In this document: in pieces, positions 1-10,559 of the stretch | How positions within the stretch are numbered: the first letter of the stretch is position 1 | Layout: each line of letters opens with the position of its first letter | Origin: Aporrectodea caliginosa | Taxonomy: Eukaryota; Annelida; Clitellata; Crassiclitellata; Lumbricidae | Length of the DNA stretch: 64,000 nt | Assembly: GCA_020284085.1 (NCBI GenBank) | Contig: JACEVL010000342.1 | Span: forward strand, 669,501-733,500 | Reading direction: 5' to 3' | The notes under the pieces: model-generated | Seen by the model: only the letters and a program-made list of their open reading frames with translations | The model's database searches: none | Told to the model about the DNA's origin: nothing | Made by a program: the position numbers and the translations under genes

Positions 1-223
1 GTCCGTATTAACATCGAGACCTGGAGACGCAACACTCATCCACGTACAGACCGGCCGTTTGGTTTTCACCCGCTTTCACGCAATACCTAACCTTGGGGTT
101 GCTACCATCAACCGTTTCCATGACATTAGATGATGTTTTGGTTTAATTAGACACCTTTAAAACGATGTCCGACAGAGATATAAATTCAATTTCTACGAAT
201 TTGCTATATTGAAGTGCTTTCAT
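1..223. repeat. R1 fragment, left window edge
   Basis: No gene is visible. The R1 module TTAGACACCTTTAAAACG is present around 148-165, in the reverse orientation of the AAAGGTGTCTAA form seen elsewhere. The stretch is interrupted at 224 by a hAT MITE. Confidence 0.5.
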
Positions 224-615
224 TAGGGCTGGGCAACGATTAAGTATTTTAATCGAAATTAATCGCACGAATAAAAATTTTAATAACGCGATTAATTTTT
301 AACGCATGTGACAATAGATAACAAGTAAAATTACTCTGCCGACTCTGAGCAGTTACGTTAAATATGCGCTTTGCAAATGCTCGAAGTCAATAAACAAAGC
401 CAACATGCTTTTACTGTTACAGTAATTGTTTTTACTTTTTAGTTGTTAACTTAAAATTTGAAGTTTAAACTGAGCGGTTTTATCAAGAATTGTTTTAGCG
501 CATTTCTAGGAATAATTGTGACAGTGACAATCGCGTTAACTGCGTTAAAAAATATAATCGCGTTACTTAATTAACGCATTAATCGCGTTAATAACGCGTT
601 AAATGCCCAGCCCTA
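224..615. mobile_element. hAT-type MITE with 8-bp target duplication
   Basis: About 392 bp with terminal inverted repeats: TAGGGCTGGGCA at the left and TGCCCAGCCCTA at the right. The 8 bp outside each end (gctttcat and gttttaat) match at 6 of 8 positions, as expected for an old hAT insertion. The interior holds more dyads built from TTAATCGCGTTAA and AACGCGTTAA, so a single strand would fold into a long hairpin. There is no coding capacity, so it is a non-autonomous passenger. Confidence 0.75.
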
Positions 616-1040
616 GTTTTAATGGATTGTATTATGCGATCTGAACGATGAGAATTGTTCAAAAATAATTCCACACCTCTTTTAAGGGAGATATTCGCCA
701 CATGAGTAAAGCTGACCAGCGGTTCTGTGAATTGTGTTTCAACATTTCGTTCTACTACGCTTGATTGTAAGTGATCGCATAATAATACTAGTGATTACGA
801 TGAGTAAAAGCAGAAAACTCCGCCACCGCTCGCACTCTTGCAGCGCCAGTCCAAAGCCTAGAGAAAGGAAGAGGTCGACGCTAACCATCTTTGGTATGAC
901 ACAGTGTCATTAAACGGAAACTAGCCAATCAAAGCGGAGGATCGGTTCCGTATTAGCCGTATTACGCCATAGGAACGTTGAGAGCTGTTCAACACAATTA
1001 TTCGTCTCTTTTAGGTGCGATAATGAGACCATAGGTTAAT
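616..1040 (-). repeat. R1 composite repeat, reverse orientation
   Basis: The stretch GAGAATTGTTCAAAAATAAT, followed by an AGCGCCAGTCC segment and a GACGCTAACC segment, recurs almost unchanged at about 34555-34800. It therefore belongs to a dispersed repeat. No coding frame is supported. Confidence 0.6.
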
Positions 1041-1082
1041 GCAAAATCCGGCAGACAAAGGGGTTATGTTTAGAGACTTAAC

Positions 1083-1208
<126 letters not shown>

Positions 1209-1369
1209 ATTGATCCCAGTTCAAGAATCATATATCTACCAGCAGAGTACAATTGTCCGGGATATAAAAAGACATAATTATTCAGAAAGAAAGAACTACA
1301 AATGATTAACACTAGATACATTATGAGCGCTTCTGTGACGTGGTTAGAAATGCGCCATATTAAATGTCC

Positions 1370-1785
1370 GGATATAAACACTGTGTTCAAAGTTTTAATT
1401 AAACAGACATCAGTGACTTCAGCACGTGATAGTCTAGAGTGATGGACTCTTAACCGGGAGGTCAGAGGTTCAAATCCCATCCAGGGCAGAAATTTGGAAC
1501 GAGATTTGGGCTTTTTAACCTCCTAGCCAACTTGGATGCAATGAGTACACTGACCGACGATGTTGGTGGGAAGATCATACAGCGAGGGAGAGGTCTGTTC
1601 AACCGCCCTCATATGCCGAGGTTAAGAAATTTAAAGCCGATAACACTTCACCCATGGCTGACTCTCAGGTTAAGCATAAGGAACTGCTCTTATTATTTGT
1701 CTTCTTCCTTCTCGGAATTTGAACCTGATACTTTCGGATGAGCACATCACACAATAATAGAAACCATTGCACAGATTTAAACCCG
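1370..1785 (+). mobile_element. SINE-B copy 1 (tRNA-headed)
   Basis: A tRNA-like head begins near 1422: A-box-like GTGATAGTCTAGAGTG and B-box-like AGGTTCAAATCCC. The head is followed by a body (GAGGTTAAGAAATTTAAAGC, then ATGGCTGACTCTCAGG) shared with copies at 28.87 and 56.02 kb and with a headless copy at 47.7 kb. The sequence just before the head (CATCAGTRACTTCARCGCG) is also shared, so the copied unit is larger than the SINE itself. It is a decayed polymerase III retroelement, not a tRNA gene. Confidence 0.7.
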
Positions 1786-2884
1786 TTTTATAAGTCGGTA
1801 GTTTCGTGTTAACGACGCTGTGTCACATCGAACATAATTAGCGTCGCCCTCCTCATTATTCCAGCCTTCGGACTGGCACCACCCTATTGTAGGCAGTTCT
1901 TCCCGTTGTGTAGAGATATTTTTGAGGCCGCCATGGACCGTTGACGTCGACCTTATCCAAAAAGTTGTAATAATGTCAGTTATATCGCGATGTAACGGTT
2001 GACTTTATAGCCTCGTGAGAATCTATGTTATATGTGTTTTGTGGCTGTCAAAGCAAATTAAGTCGACGTCTCAAATGTCATTTCCTTTGTTACTATATAT
2101 ATCATCCGTTTTCATAGTTTAGGTTAACGAGGCTGCGGAATTTCAGTCTGTTCTAATAAGCGAAGATGTGTGTCATAAGGAAGACGGTTAGAGTCCCTTC
2201 ATCCAGGCTTCAGACTGACACCAAAAGAAGGAAGGCAGTTTTCTGTTTGGGTCATCATGGTCCGTGAACTTCGATCTTACTCTACGACTCAAATTCACCA
2301 AATTGGTCATTTTGATTGGATTGGATCCAGAGTTTAACGACAACTTATGACCTCAAAGGTCGTTGCCGTCGTCAGAAATTATTTTGAGCAGTTCTCATTA
2401 TTAAATATTTTGCCATTTTACAGCTCAATTCAACTAATATATCGATTAAAAGCAGTTGCTTAGGAGGACGATGCAGATCATCTGTGCTTGAAACAGTGTC
2501 GTTAAAAATCAGTTAGTTGATTTTTAATGAGGATGATTGGCGTCGCCCTCCTCCGTTGTCAGGGCTTCGGACTGGCATCGTACTCCACGAATGATTCGAA
2601 AATCTGCGAATACATATGCATCCGGTTAATTGGTTGGTTGTTGTCTAACGATACTGTGTCATAAAATGACTTCGGAATAGCAGCAATCGATATATAGCAA
2701 TTTTCCATTGTTTATAATTTGTCATTTTTTTGGCCGCCAAGGGCCGTTCTCTATGACTAAATCATATAACCTTAATCGAAGGACGATGAAACGCAGTGGC
2801 TCGTTTTATAACGTCGAAAGAATGCGTGTTAAAGGTGTCCAAATCGAACATTGTATTATCTATAGTTTAGCCCACATGTTAGGC
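1786..2884 (+). repeat. R1 composite repeats, several partial copies
   Basis: At least three stacked R1 pieces: GTCGCCCTCCTCATTATTCC with CTTCGGACTGGCACCACC near 1845-1885, CATCCAGGCTTCAGACTGAC near 2200-2220, and a third CTTCGGACTGGCA near 2565. The GGCCGCCAAGGGCCGTT module is near 2732 and the TTAAAGGTGTCCAAATCG module near 2829. The short frames here show no recognisable protein. Confidence 0.65.
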
Positions 2885-3088
2885 TTTGTGCGCGATGTAC
2901 GATCATAATAGATTTGTGTATTTACGCATTTATTTACCGCCACCGTGTAATAGACAGGCATCAACCGATGGCGCTGAGCAATCGTGAATGAAGGACTTGC
3001 TCAAGGTCCCTACACAGTTGCAGTCTCAGGGGTGGATGCTCGAACCCGTACTCTCCACGTTACAAAGTGAGTGCTCTAACCAATTGGC
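2885..3088 (-). mobile_element. SINE-A copy (tRNA-headed), minus strand
   Basis: Read on the minus strand: a tRNA-like head (A-box-like AATTGGTTAGAGCACTC, B-box-like GGGTTCGAGC), then a conserved body containing GAGCAAGTCCTTCA, then a 3' hairpin bounded by AGCGCCA and TGGCG. The same order recurs at about 17960-18150, 23935-24085, 24690-24845 and 56800-56940. The hairpin resembles the 3' ends of the LINEs in this window. Confidence 0.65.
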
Positions 3089-3089
3089 T

Positions 3090-3285
3090 CTTCCTATACT
3101 GACTTTTCTCCTTTCTCGCGACGCTTCCTATTCATCCTCTTCCTTCTTGTCTCCTCCTTCTGTTTCTTCCGCCTCTCCCGTCTCATTGCTTTCCTCTTTC
3201 TTTTGAACCACTCCTCCTCCTCTTTTTGTATGATCCTCATCCTCCATTTTCTCCCCTCCCCCTCCTTTCTGTGATTGACTTCCAG
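3090..3285. repeat. Polypyrimidine (CT-rich) tract
   Basis: A strongly CT-rich plus strand. Similar tracts at 29805-30075 and 56980-57130 also lie next to SINE-A remains, so the tract probably travels with that repeat. The Ser/Leu/Phe-rich and Arg/Lys/Glu-rich frames are compositional. Confidence 0.75.
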
Positions 3286-3720
3286 TGGAATAACCTTATG
3301 GGCCTGAAGATCAGTCTCCCTAAGCCACTGTCCCTCTCCTTGGGCCCAATTCTTAGAGGCGGCATCCAACTCCCTGTCACTACAGCCAGTGGTGCCAGCT
3401 GCAAGCAGCAACCCTCTGGGATGTGAGCTACTCATTCCTCGGGTCGTCATCCCACCCATCTTAAATCATCTTTGTTCCGAAGCTAAAGCTCTCTTCAGGA
3501 TCCAGGAATTTCGACCAGATTCATCCTTGCTCAGACTGTATTTGGCGTTCCAAAAATGGTCGTCAACAATGTAGGTGGCTGATTTGACGTAACTCGGTTT
3601 AAGCTGGTCTCTCTGACGCGGTATTTTTGTGAGGCTGAGAAATTTCGGAGAATTTACAGTAGATTGCTTTACATTCAATTGTATGGATGAAATAGCTATC
3701 GAGATAAGGTTACTGACAAA
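3286..3720. other. Unassigned interval
   Basis: Modest GC content with overlapping open frames on both strands. A minus-strand frame at 3466-3678 and another ending in the CT tract were read; neither shows a domain I recognise. No splice sites or repeats could be tied to them. Confidence 0.3.
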
Positions 3721-3925
3721 TATATAAGGTAAGTCGACGACGTTTCAAAGGTGTCTAAAGACAGCATTACATTGTTTGCCATCTAGCGACCTCCTGAGCC
3801 GTTCAAGTCGACTTTATCTTTATTTATGCGGATTAGACCGGGTCATGGTCTGTGTGAGGTTCTAAAGAGGCGCTACATGAATGGCGGATGATGATTTCTT
3901 ATCCAAAGAGCATGGTTATACAATA
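3721..3925 (+). repeat. R1 module copy
   Basis: AAAGGTGTCTAAAGACAGCA followed by GAGCCGTTCAAGTCGACTTT. The same order is found at about 22945-23110, so this is a dispersed repeat. Confidence 0.6.
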
Positions 3926-4100
3926 CACACACGCCTAAGGATACATACGTAGTAAAACATTTAACGTATACGTACATATAGGCACACATACACACATACA
4001 TACATGCATACAATACTCATGCATACATACTTGCACATGCAAATACATACATGTACATATATACATTATTTTATAGACGCATAAACGCACCCATACATAC
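3926..4100. repeat. (ACAT)n microsatellite, imperfect
   Basis: Interrupted ACAT/CATA repeats with CACA variants. Confidence 0.85.
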
Positions 4101-4127
4101 TACTGATACTAATAATATTCGTCAATT

Positions 4128-4227
4128 TCTAGGGCGCCGTAACACAGCACACGTTACAAGGGCGACGCCCTCCTTCATCATAATAAGTAAGTAAGTAAGT
4201 AAGACCATACTTACTTACTTACTTACA
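4128..4227. repeat. LINE/SINE 3' hairpin and head-to-head TAAG/CTTA tails
   Basis: The dyad GGCGCCGTAACACAGC...GTTACAAGGGCG at about 4134-4175 matches, in reverse, a dyad at about 6690-6740. It is followed by TAAGTAAGTAAGTAAG and, seven bases on, by its inverse CTTACTTACTTACTTAC, which makes a perfect hairpin at about 4185-4227. The (TTAC)n tail is otherwise the 3' end of LINE-X. Confidence 0.6.
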
Positions 4228-4254
4228 AGCATCAACACACAGTGAGTTAGAGAT

Positions 4255-4420
4255 ACGCCTTAGAGAAAAGATGTTTTTCAAGTCTTGACTTGAAAGACTC
4301 GACTGAGGTTGCAGAGCGAACCGTCGCAGGCAAGCTGTTCCAACAGTGGCCAATCGGTGGCCGAGAAAGCCCGATCACTGAAGTGCGTCTTTGATCTTCG
4401 AACGTATAAGTCTTCCTTCA
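4255..4420 (-). pseudogene. CR1-like LINE C-terminal fragment
   Basis: The minus-strand frame reads a typical LINE reverse-transcriptase tail: a WNSLPATVRSATSVESFKSR motif followed by LEKHLF. In CR1/L2/Jockey-type LINEs this 'WN-LP..R' segment is the extreme C-terminus of ORF2. Only about 50 codons survive, with no RT core. Copies of this sort are dead 5'-truncated insertions. Confidence 0.6.
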
Positions 4421-4555
4421 CTCCCAATCTCAGCGCAAACCCGGCTCCCGATGAAGACGTTTTCACAAAGTAAGTCGTCCGTTGACGCGCCATGCAGTGA
4501 TCTGTAGGCCTACACCAACATTGAGAGCTTGTAATCAATGCGGTAAGGCACAGGA

Positions 4556-4730
4556 AGCCATACGTACGTACATACATACATACATACATACATACATACA
4601 TACATACATAAGCATACATACGTATAGATATATACATATATGCACACGTACATAAACATAAACATACAAACACAGACACATGACAACATATGCATACATA
4701 CACACATAAGTAAGTACATAGAATAATCTA
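4556..4730. repeat. (CATA)n microsatellite
   Basis: About 13 uninterrupted CATA units at 4565-4610, then a degenerate continuation. The Met/Tyr/Val/Cys-rich minus-strand frames over it are artefacts. Confidence 0.9.
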
Positions 4731-4789
4731 TGCATATAAATAACAAATACAAGCTTAAGCACACCTCAGTTACATTACAATTTAGTGAC

Positions 4790-5080
4790 ACAGTATCCAA
4801 TTGGTTGAATGCTCGCATAAAGGTGGAGCGCACGGGTTCGATCCTCCTCCACTAAGCCGTGTAAGAACTTTGATCCAGTTGTCGTCATCGCATTAATCGT
4901 CGTAGTTAAAGTCTGTCCACCACAGCATCATGCTGTCTCCTCGGCTTGACCTCCCGGATTCTCAACCGAAACGGACAAAACAACCTGACTATTGTTGTCT
5001 TTAATTAGCATAATATAATCTGATTGGTGTGCACTGCGAGAGGCGCTATATAAATTGATACATACAATACAATAATGACT
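4790..5080 (+). mobile_element. SINE-C, near-complete, (ACAAT)n tail
   Basis: A tRNA-like head (A-box-like AATTGGTTGAATGCTCG, B-box GGGTTCGATCCTCC at about 4834) is followed by a body with GCTGTCTCCTCGGCTTGA. It ends in GAGGCGCTATATAAATTG and a short ACAAT tail. Head, body, LINE-like 3' end and tail are all present in about 290 bp. A piece of the same body is inverted at about 47115-47230. Confidence 0.7.
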
Positions 5081-5404
5081 TCTATTGAGTTTCTATCGTA
5101 ACGCACACTGTAATTGTCAGTGGTCGCATCAAAGGAAATGGAAGTCAAGAATCGTATAGACATTTCGTAGTTTCTGTTTAACAACGCAGTTTCATAACGA
5201 GGGTGTTTGACGTCGCCCTCCTCTTAATCCAATCTTCGGACTGGCACCGTCAGTTTCCCGTTGTTTATCAACAGCTTGTGGCCACCAGGGACCGCTAACG
5301 TCGAGATTACTCCACAGGCAAGAATACTGTCGGTCTTGCGATTAAACACATTTCCTGACTATTAAGCGTCTGTAGTAAGTGTTTTAAAGGTGTCGATGAC
5401 GAGC
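5081..5404 (+). repeat. R1 composite repeat
   Basis: GACGTCGCCCTCCTC, CTTCGGACTGGCACCG and GTGGCCACCAGGGACCGCTA occur in the usual R1 order, then TTTTAAAGGTGTCGATGACG. The repeat is cut at about 5404 by a TTAA-2 element. Confidence 0.65.
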
Positions 5405-6297
5405 ACCCGAGGATATCAAACCAGAAATACATATTATAGCTCAGCTCATAGACAAGATACAATGACAAATGAAACGGCAAATTTAATATTTTCAGGGTCA
5501 AGGAATCGAATCATCGCAGTCCCAATAGTGTGGGAATAATGCTTTCCAAGATGGCGGCCAATATGCCCGCCAAAACACAAAAATAGCAATATCTCAGCTC
5601 ATGGGTTAGGGTTGACGGCCATATTGGCCGCCATCTTGAAAATTAACATTCCCACACTATTTCCACTGCAATCACTCGATTTCATTGCCCTGCGAGTATT
5701 AAATTCACGCTTCATTTATCATTGTAGCGTATATCTGAGCTGAGTCATGAATATTTTTGTGTTTTGGCGGCCACATTGGCCGCCATATTAAATAGTACTA
5801 TTCCCACACTATTACCATTGCGGTATTTCGATTCCCTGATCGTGAAAATATTACATTCGACACTCTATTTGTTATTTTAACCTACCAATAAGCTGAGATA
5901 AATAATTTGTTTTCTCGACCATATTGGCCGCCATCTTGAAAAGTAACCTATCCACAATTAGTCAAGTATTAAAAACTGAATTCCATTGTAGAACCAACAC
6001 TTCATTTCTAATTGCAGCGTAATTATGAGCTAATATCTTCTATAAATACATCTTCATTATGAACGAAAAAGTATTGACGCCGACGACGAAGTGGGGTAGA
6101 AATCTACCCCATGACACTTTGGACTGAAATAACTTTCTCAGGCAACATGATAATGTGATGGTTTTGGTGTGAGAATATGTCAGGGGTCTTAACTTGTAAA
6201 CAAATGGAGCATCAAATTATAACTGCCTACATTTGCTCCGCAATCAACATCCAAACACCGCTGGGGTAGATATCTACCCCAATTCGGCGTATGAAAG
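5405..6297. mobile_element. TTAA-2 element relic (piggyBac-like, non-autonomous)
   Basis: Shares with 25233-26944 the units ATAGTGTGGGAATA and AAGATGGCGGCCAATATG and their inverse. It also shares the right-hand block with palindromes GGGGTAGAAATCTACCCC and GGGGTAGATATCTACCCC and the phrase CAATCAACATCCAAACACCG. The right end abuts TTAA at 6298-6301; the left end has no clear inverted repeat, so this copy is probably truncated. No transposase frame is present. Confidence 0.65.
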
Positions 6298-6301
6298 TTA
6301 A

Positions 6302-6689
6302 GAATTATTTAATTTGAATATGTCAGTGGTTACGATGGATGATATGCAGGTATTTTTTAAATGCTTATAACAGACACTTGTTATGAAATTTGTGTCGACC
6401 TTGCACAGCAGTTCGAATCCATTTGCTGGCGGCGAAGGGCATAATGGCGTTGGATAAGAAGGCGGTGGTAACAGGCGACGCAGCACATGGTAAGGAATCC
6501 ATTCGACAGCCTTAAGGAGGAGACGATCCTATGCAACTCCAACCCGCTTCTCCATCGTTGCCCCTCTATCGCAGACATATCCCATCCGAATTGTTTTGAC
6601 CAGGAACCGTTCCAGTCTTTGGCAATCTGCTGCAGTCACATAACCCCACCCATGCTACTGAGGCAGCATACAGGCCTACCCTGCTGTTA
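6302..6689. other. Unassigned interval
   Basis: Short overlapping frames on both strands, none recognisable. The interval ends at a hairpin that looks like a LINE 3' terminus, so it may be LINE 3' sequence on the plus strand. Confidence 0.3.
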
Positions 6690-6767
6690 ATTGACTGAGG
6701 CGCCCTTGTAACGGCATGGCTGTGTTACGGCGCCATATATTGTCACTGTTATTATTATTATTATTAG
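6690..6767 (+). repeat. LINE/SINE 3' terminal hairpin with (TTA)n tail
   Basis: GAGGCGCCCTTGTAACG and TGTTACGGCGCC form a near-perfect stem at about 6697-6733, followed by (ATT)n. This matches the inverted copy at 4134-4175. Confidence 0.5.
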
Positions 6768-6968
6768 TTACCTAGATACTGTAGTTGTTTTAGCAACAGC
6801 GTTCAACGCCTCCCGCGAGAGGCCATGGGATCTGAGAATAAGCAGTGCATGCACCGATCCAGAGCAAGCGCCTATGATTTCATCAACTTGAGGGTGGCAC
6901 AATAGGGTTAGTGCTAAAGGTAACTCCCAGGATCTCAAAGGATTCAACCCATTGCACACCATCCAACT
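6768..6968 (-). pseudogene. LINE-X reverse transcriptase fragment (part 2)
   Basis: The minus strand encodes GACSGSVHALLILRSHGL and AVAKTTTVSR, corresponding to the thumb region of LINE-X (compare ACSGSLHALRVLRAHGL in the copy at 58 kb). A second frame just upstream reads ILGVTFSTN, so the copy carries a frameshift. It is the continuation of the LINE-X piece at 8752-8860: the L2-like LINE at 6969-8751 has been inserted between them. Confidence 0.75.
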
Positions 6969-8751
6969 CTTCCGAAAAAGCAGTGCGAACTTGACCCTAT
7001 ACCTACCTCCTTACTGAAAGACTGTGCATCTATCCTTGTTCCCATAATTACCAAAATAATCAACATCTCCCTATCTACTGGAAATTTCCCCCTCCTCTTC
7101 AAACACTCTTTAGTCACTCCACTCCTCAAGAAACCATCCCTTGACCAAGAAAACCTTTCCAACTACCGACCTGTTTCCAACCTGTCATTCATCTCTAAAC
7201 TAACTGAGCGCATAGTCCTGTCTCGGATAAATGACTACCTGACTTCAAACTCACTCCTTAACTCACACCAGTCTGGTTTTACCAAGCGGCACTCAACCGA
7301 AACCCTTCTCACTTCCCTCTACAATAAACTTGTCTCTGCCATCTCTCATCAAGAAATCTCCTGTCTCTGCCTTCTTGACATTTCTGCAGCCTTTGACACC
7401 ATCGACCACAACATATTACTCCAAAGACTGTCTTCCTGGTTCGGTTTTACTGACACTGCTCTCCTCTGGATTCAGTCCTATCTGTCTTCCCGCTCTTTCT
7501 CCGTTAAAACATCCAAAACCACATCTAAAGCATGTCCTCTCACCAGTGGTGTTCCGCAAGGTTCTGTTCTCGGGCCCCTATTGTTCATCCTTTACACTAC
7601 TCCACTCAGCTCACTCATCAAGCATCCTCGGTTGACCATCACCTATACGCTGACGACACCCAATTATTCATCTCATTCTCTCCAAGCAGCTTCTCCGACT
7701 CCATAGATCATCTTCTCCATGTAGTTACCCAAATCTCTTCCTGGATGACATCAAATCTCTTGTGCCTGAACCCATCAAAAACTGAATTTATACTCATAGG
7801 CCTCCGTGAGCAACTTAAGAAAATCCCAGATCCATCTATTTCCATCAACCTTGACTCTGCACCTCCCCACACATTCACTGCAAATTCTCCTGTCCGCAAC
7901 CTTGGTGTGATTTTTGACCAAAATCTCAGCTTCGCCGATCACATCACCCATCTTTCTCGCTCTTGCTTCATGCATATCCGTGACCTCCGTAGAATCCGCC
8001 CTATGCTTGACTTCAAAACTGCATCCACAATAGCTACATCTATAGTTCACGCTAAATTAGACTACTGCAATTCTCTTTTCCTAAACATAGATATAACTCA
8101 AATAAACCGCCTCCAAGCAATTCAGAATGCCCTAGCCCGTGCTGTCACCAAAACCCCCAAATACCATCACATCACTCCTGTCCTCGAATCACTCCACTGG
8201 CTCAAAATTCCTGAACGAATAGAATACAAAATCATCTCACTCACGTACAACACACTTCAAACCTCCCAGCCCTCCTATCTCCGTCAGTTGTTCACGATCC
8301 AGCCACTTCGTTCAACCCGCTCCTCCTCCTCCCTAACACTGCTCCGCCCTTCCGTCACCTCATCATTACAATTTTCCAATCGCTCCATAGCCATAGCTGT
8401 TCCACCTCTTTGGAACAAACTTCCGCCAGCACTACGACAAATATCTGACCAATCCTACGAAGTCACCAAAACTCCACCTCTCGCTATCTCTCCACAGGTC
8501 TTTCACTCGAAACTGAAAACACTGCTTTTGACAAATCCTATCCTGAATCCAACACTTCTCCCTGCCTACCTCGCCGTCTCAACACCAAACACCATCCACC
8601 TTAGCCGCCTGTCTGTCTGCCTGCCTGACTCTCTGGATTTTGACCCCTGCCTATCGATTTTGATTTTATTGAGCGCCTGTGAATAAGCTGGTTCCCGCGA
8701 CTTCGCTTTTGTGGGCGCTGTAGAAGTTATGAGTTTACGATTACGATTACG
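6969..8751 (+). pseudogene. L2-like non-LTR retrotransposon, 5'-truncated, one frameshift
   Basis: Encodes the reverse transcriptase of a CR1/L2-group LINE, which copies element RNA into a nicked target in the nucleus. From about 6984 the frame reads CELDPIPTSLLKDC, NYRPVSNLSF, DISAAFDTIDHN (about 7377-7412) and GVPQGSVLGPLLF (7548-7586). It then shifts by one base near 7612-7627 into the frame holding YADDTQLF (7646) and the C-terminal WNKLPPALRQ. The 3' end has a hairpin (GAGCGCC...GGGCGCT, about 8670-8722) and a (TTACGA)n tail at 8735-8751. ATCCAACT flanks both sides (6961-6968, 8752-8759) as a target duplication. No endonuclease domain remains. The insertion splits a LINE-X copy lying in the opposite orientation. 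Confidence 0.88.
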
Positions 8752-8860
8752 ATCCAACTGTTCATCAAGTCCTCTTCATTACCAACGTCTCTCGGGACTT
8801 GCTTGCATTCAGTCGGAGGTTATAAGATACAGCCCAGTCCGACACCGACCGAAGAAAGAG
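8752..8860 (-). pseudogene. LINE-X reverse transcriptase fragment (part 1)
   Basis: The minus strand reads VSDWAVSYNLRLNASKSRE, equivalent to VSEWAVRNNLRLNESKSQE in the 58 kb copy, just after the YADD motif. Together with 6768-6968 it forms one LINE-X fragment interrupted by the L2-like LINE. Confidence 0.7.
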
Positions 8861-8954
8861 AGGCAGACAAAAGGACGAACATATAGAATCAGAAACAGTT
8901 AGTCCAACGTCTTTCGTCCGACGATGAACCGACCGCGCGTTGATAAAAGGACAA

Positions 8955-9140
8955 AGGATGCGTGAAATTGATACACAGACAGACACACAGACGAACGGAC
9001 AAAGAGACAGACAGGGAAACAAACAGATATGCAGACATACAGACAGAAGGACGGACAGACAGACGAATGGACGGACAGAGAGACAGATATAGAAACACAA
9101 TGACAGATTGACACAGACAGATGGATGGAGGGAGAAGTAG
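8955..9140. repeat. (CAGA)n-like microsatellite
   Basis: Interrupted ACAGACAGACA repeats with GGAC and AGAG variants. Cys/Leu/Ser-rich minus-strand frames here are artefacts. Confidence 0.85.
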
Positions 9141-9280
9141 ACAGCAGAGCAAATGAGTAAGCTGGTTCTCAGTGCTTAATATTGATGTGTCAATTAGATC
9201 ATCGTGATTACGATATCACGGTTTGTTTATTAAGCGTGCGGGTATTTCATATTGCGTTTATGACTAAGTCAGTAAGTTAG

Positions 9281-9360
9281 TAAGTAAGAAAGTAAGTATA
9301 TCATTTTATTCAACCAACTGCTAACTTCACTTTGGTGTAGGCCTACATGAAAGTTTTAAG
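9281..9360 (-). mobile_element. LINE-X 3' end fragment
   Basis: GTAAGTAAGAAAGTAAGTAT followed by CATTTTATTCAACCAACTGC and CTTCACTTTGGTGTA. The same arrangement begins the LINE-X copies at 24.1 and 62.6 kb, so this is a severely 5'-truncated insertion. Confidence 0.6.
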
Positions 9361-9989
9361 AAATCGTGAATCCATCATCCTATGCTATTGTGCTATGATG
9401 AACCAGTACTTCAATAGTCTGTTCACTTCTTTTTTCTAGTATTATATAAATGTCATAAATAGCAATTTTAGAAAAATTACTGTTAATAGTAATTTTTATA
9501 AGCCTAGAATCTCTTTGGTTGCAGCGCGTTAAATGTATTCGCTAGATGACAGGATATACTTTCTAAAACTTCAGCTCAGTTCCCACTGTAGCGAAACACT
9601 TCAATCGTCGCCATTTTGTGCTGATGTTAGTATAAACCGAATTATGGAGAAATTCTACTTTAATGCCAAACCTGGTTAGATTCTATAACTCTGTGCATAT
9701 AATTTACTGGACAAACACATAACGGCAGCAAAGTCAACGAGAGAGTTGCTAATAATTATAATCGTGGTTTGATATTAATCTTTAATTCCCCGTAGACGGG
9801 GTAAACCCGACTCCCGGAAAACGCTGAAAATAGACAAAAGCCCAATTTCCTGAAACAGTTTTCTAGAAAGCGGACGAGCTATTTAAAATTAAATTGTAAC
9901 AATGACAAAACCTAGCGTGGTCTTGATGTATATCGATGCATACTTGCCTGTATACTGCCTATTCAAATGTTTATTTTGTTAATTATGTT
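9361..9989. other. Unassigned AT-rich interval
   Basis: No coding frame, RNA gene or repeat could be supported. A short dyad CCCCGTAGACGGGG lies at about 9788. Confidence 0.3.
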
Positions 9990-10540
9990 CATTCGGGTCG
10001 GACTTAGAACCCCCGTAGACGATGGATGGAAAGTCGGCATACTATGCTAGGCCTATAGTAATGCATTACTATAGAATCGGGGACCGCTAGTTACGGTATA
10101 TTTAGGACGACACTAACCCTAACCCTGACCCGGTTAGACTATCACGACGCGTAACTACGACGAATAACCTCAACGTAACCGACATACTTTTACCTAAATA
10201 AGTAATGTAAAGTTGGGCAATTAAGAAATCTTACACTTACCGTTAGTTCTACCACAGGATATCTACAGGTAAACCTCCATTTTAGCATATTTTATTCTTG
10301 TTTATTTCAATGACTTTTTATGATTACTGTCATCAATCCAACTCCTATTTACGTATGTATTATTTTCATCAATCCAACTTCTAGTTTCACAAGAGACTAT
10401 TTTCATCAATCCAACTTCAATTTCAATGCAAAACCTCATTCCATTAATCCAACTTCATTTTAACGTAAAAATTCTTTCATTAATCCAACTTCCCTTTTAA
10501 CGCAAGAATTATTTTCACCAAACCGACTTCTATTCTTCTT
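9990..10540. repeat. Dispersed repeat with CATCAATCCAACTTC minisatellite
   Basis: About five degenerate copies of a roughly 42-bp unit (TTTTCATCAATCCAACTTCT...) span 10320-10530. The flank holds CACTAACCCTAACCCTGACC near 10112. Both parts recur inside the hAT element at 61000-61660, where the units occur in both orientations. It is probably a foldback-type element; the telomere-like CCCTAA is too short to be a telomere. Confidence 0.55.
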
Positions 10541-10559
10541 ATTCTTCAGTGTTCTGCTC

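Noticed and set aside
3094..3459. 121-codon minus-strand frame as a gene
   Set aside because: Half of it is the complement of a CT-rich tract; the rest has no recognisable motif.
4278..4833. Met/Tyr/Val/Cys-rich minus-strand frames
   Set aside because: They cover the CATA microsatellite; the only real coding trace nearby is the short LINE tail at 4255-4420.
9784..10030. A further TTAA element bounded by CCCCGTAGACGGGG and CCCCCGTAGACG
   Set aside because: The two ends are not inverted with respect to each other and TTAA is not present on both sides.
10112..10131. Telomeric repeat CCCTAA
   Set aside because: Only two units, part of a dispersed repeat that also occurs at 61 kb.
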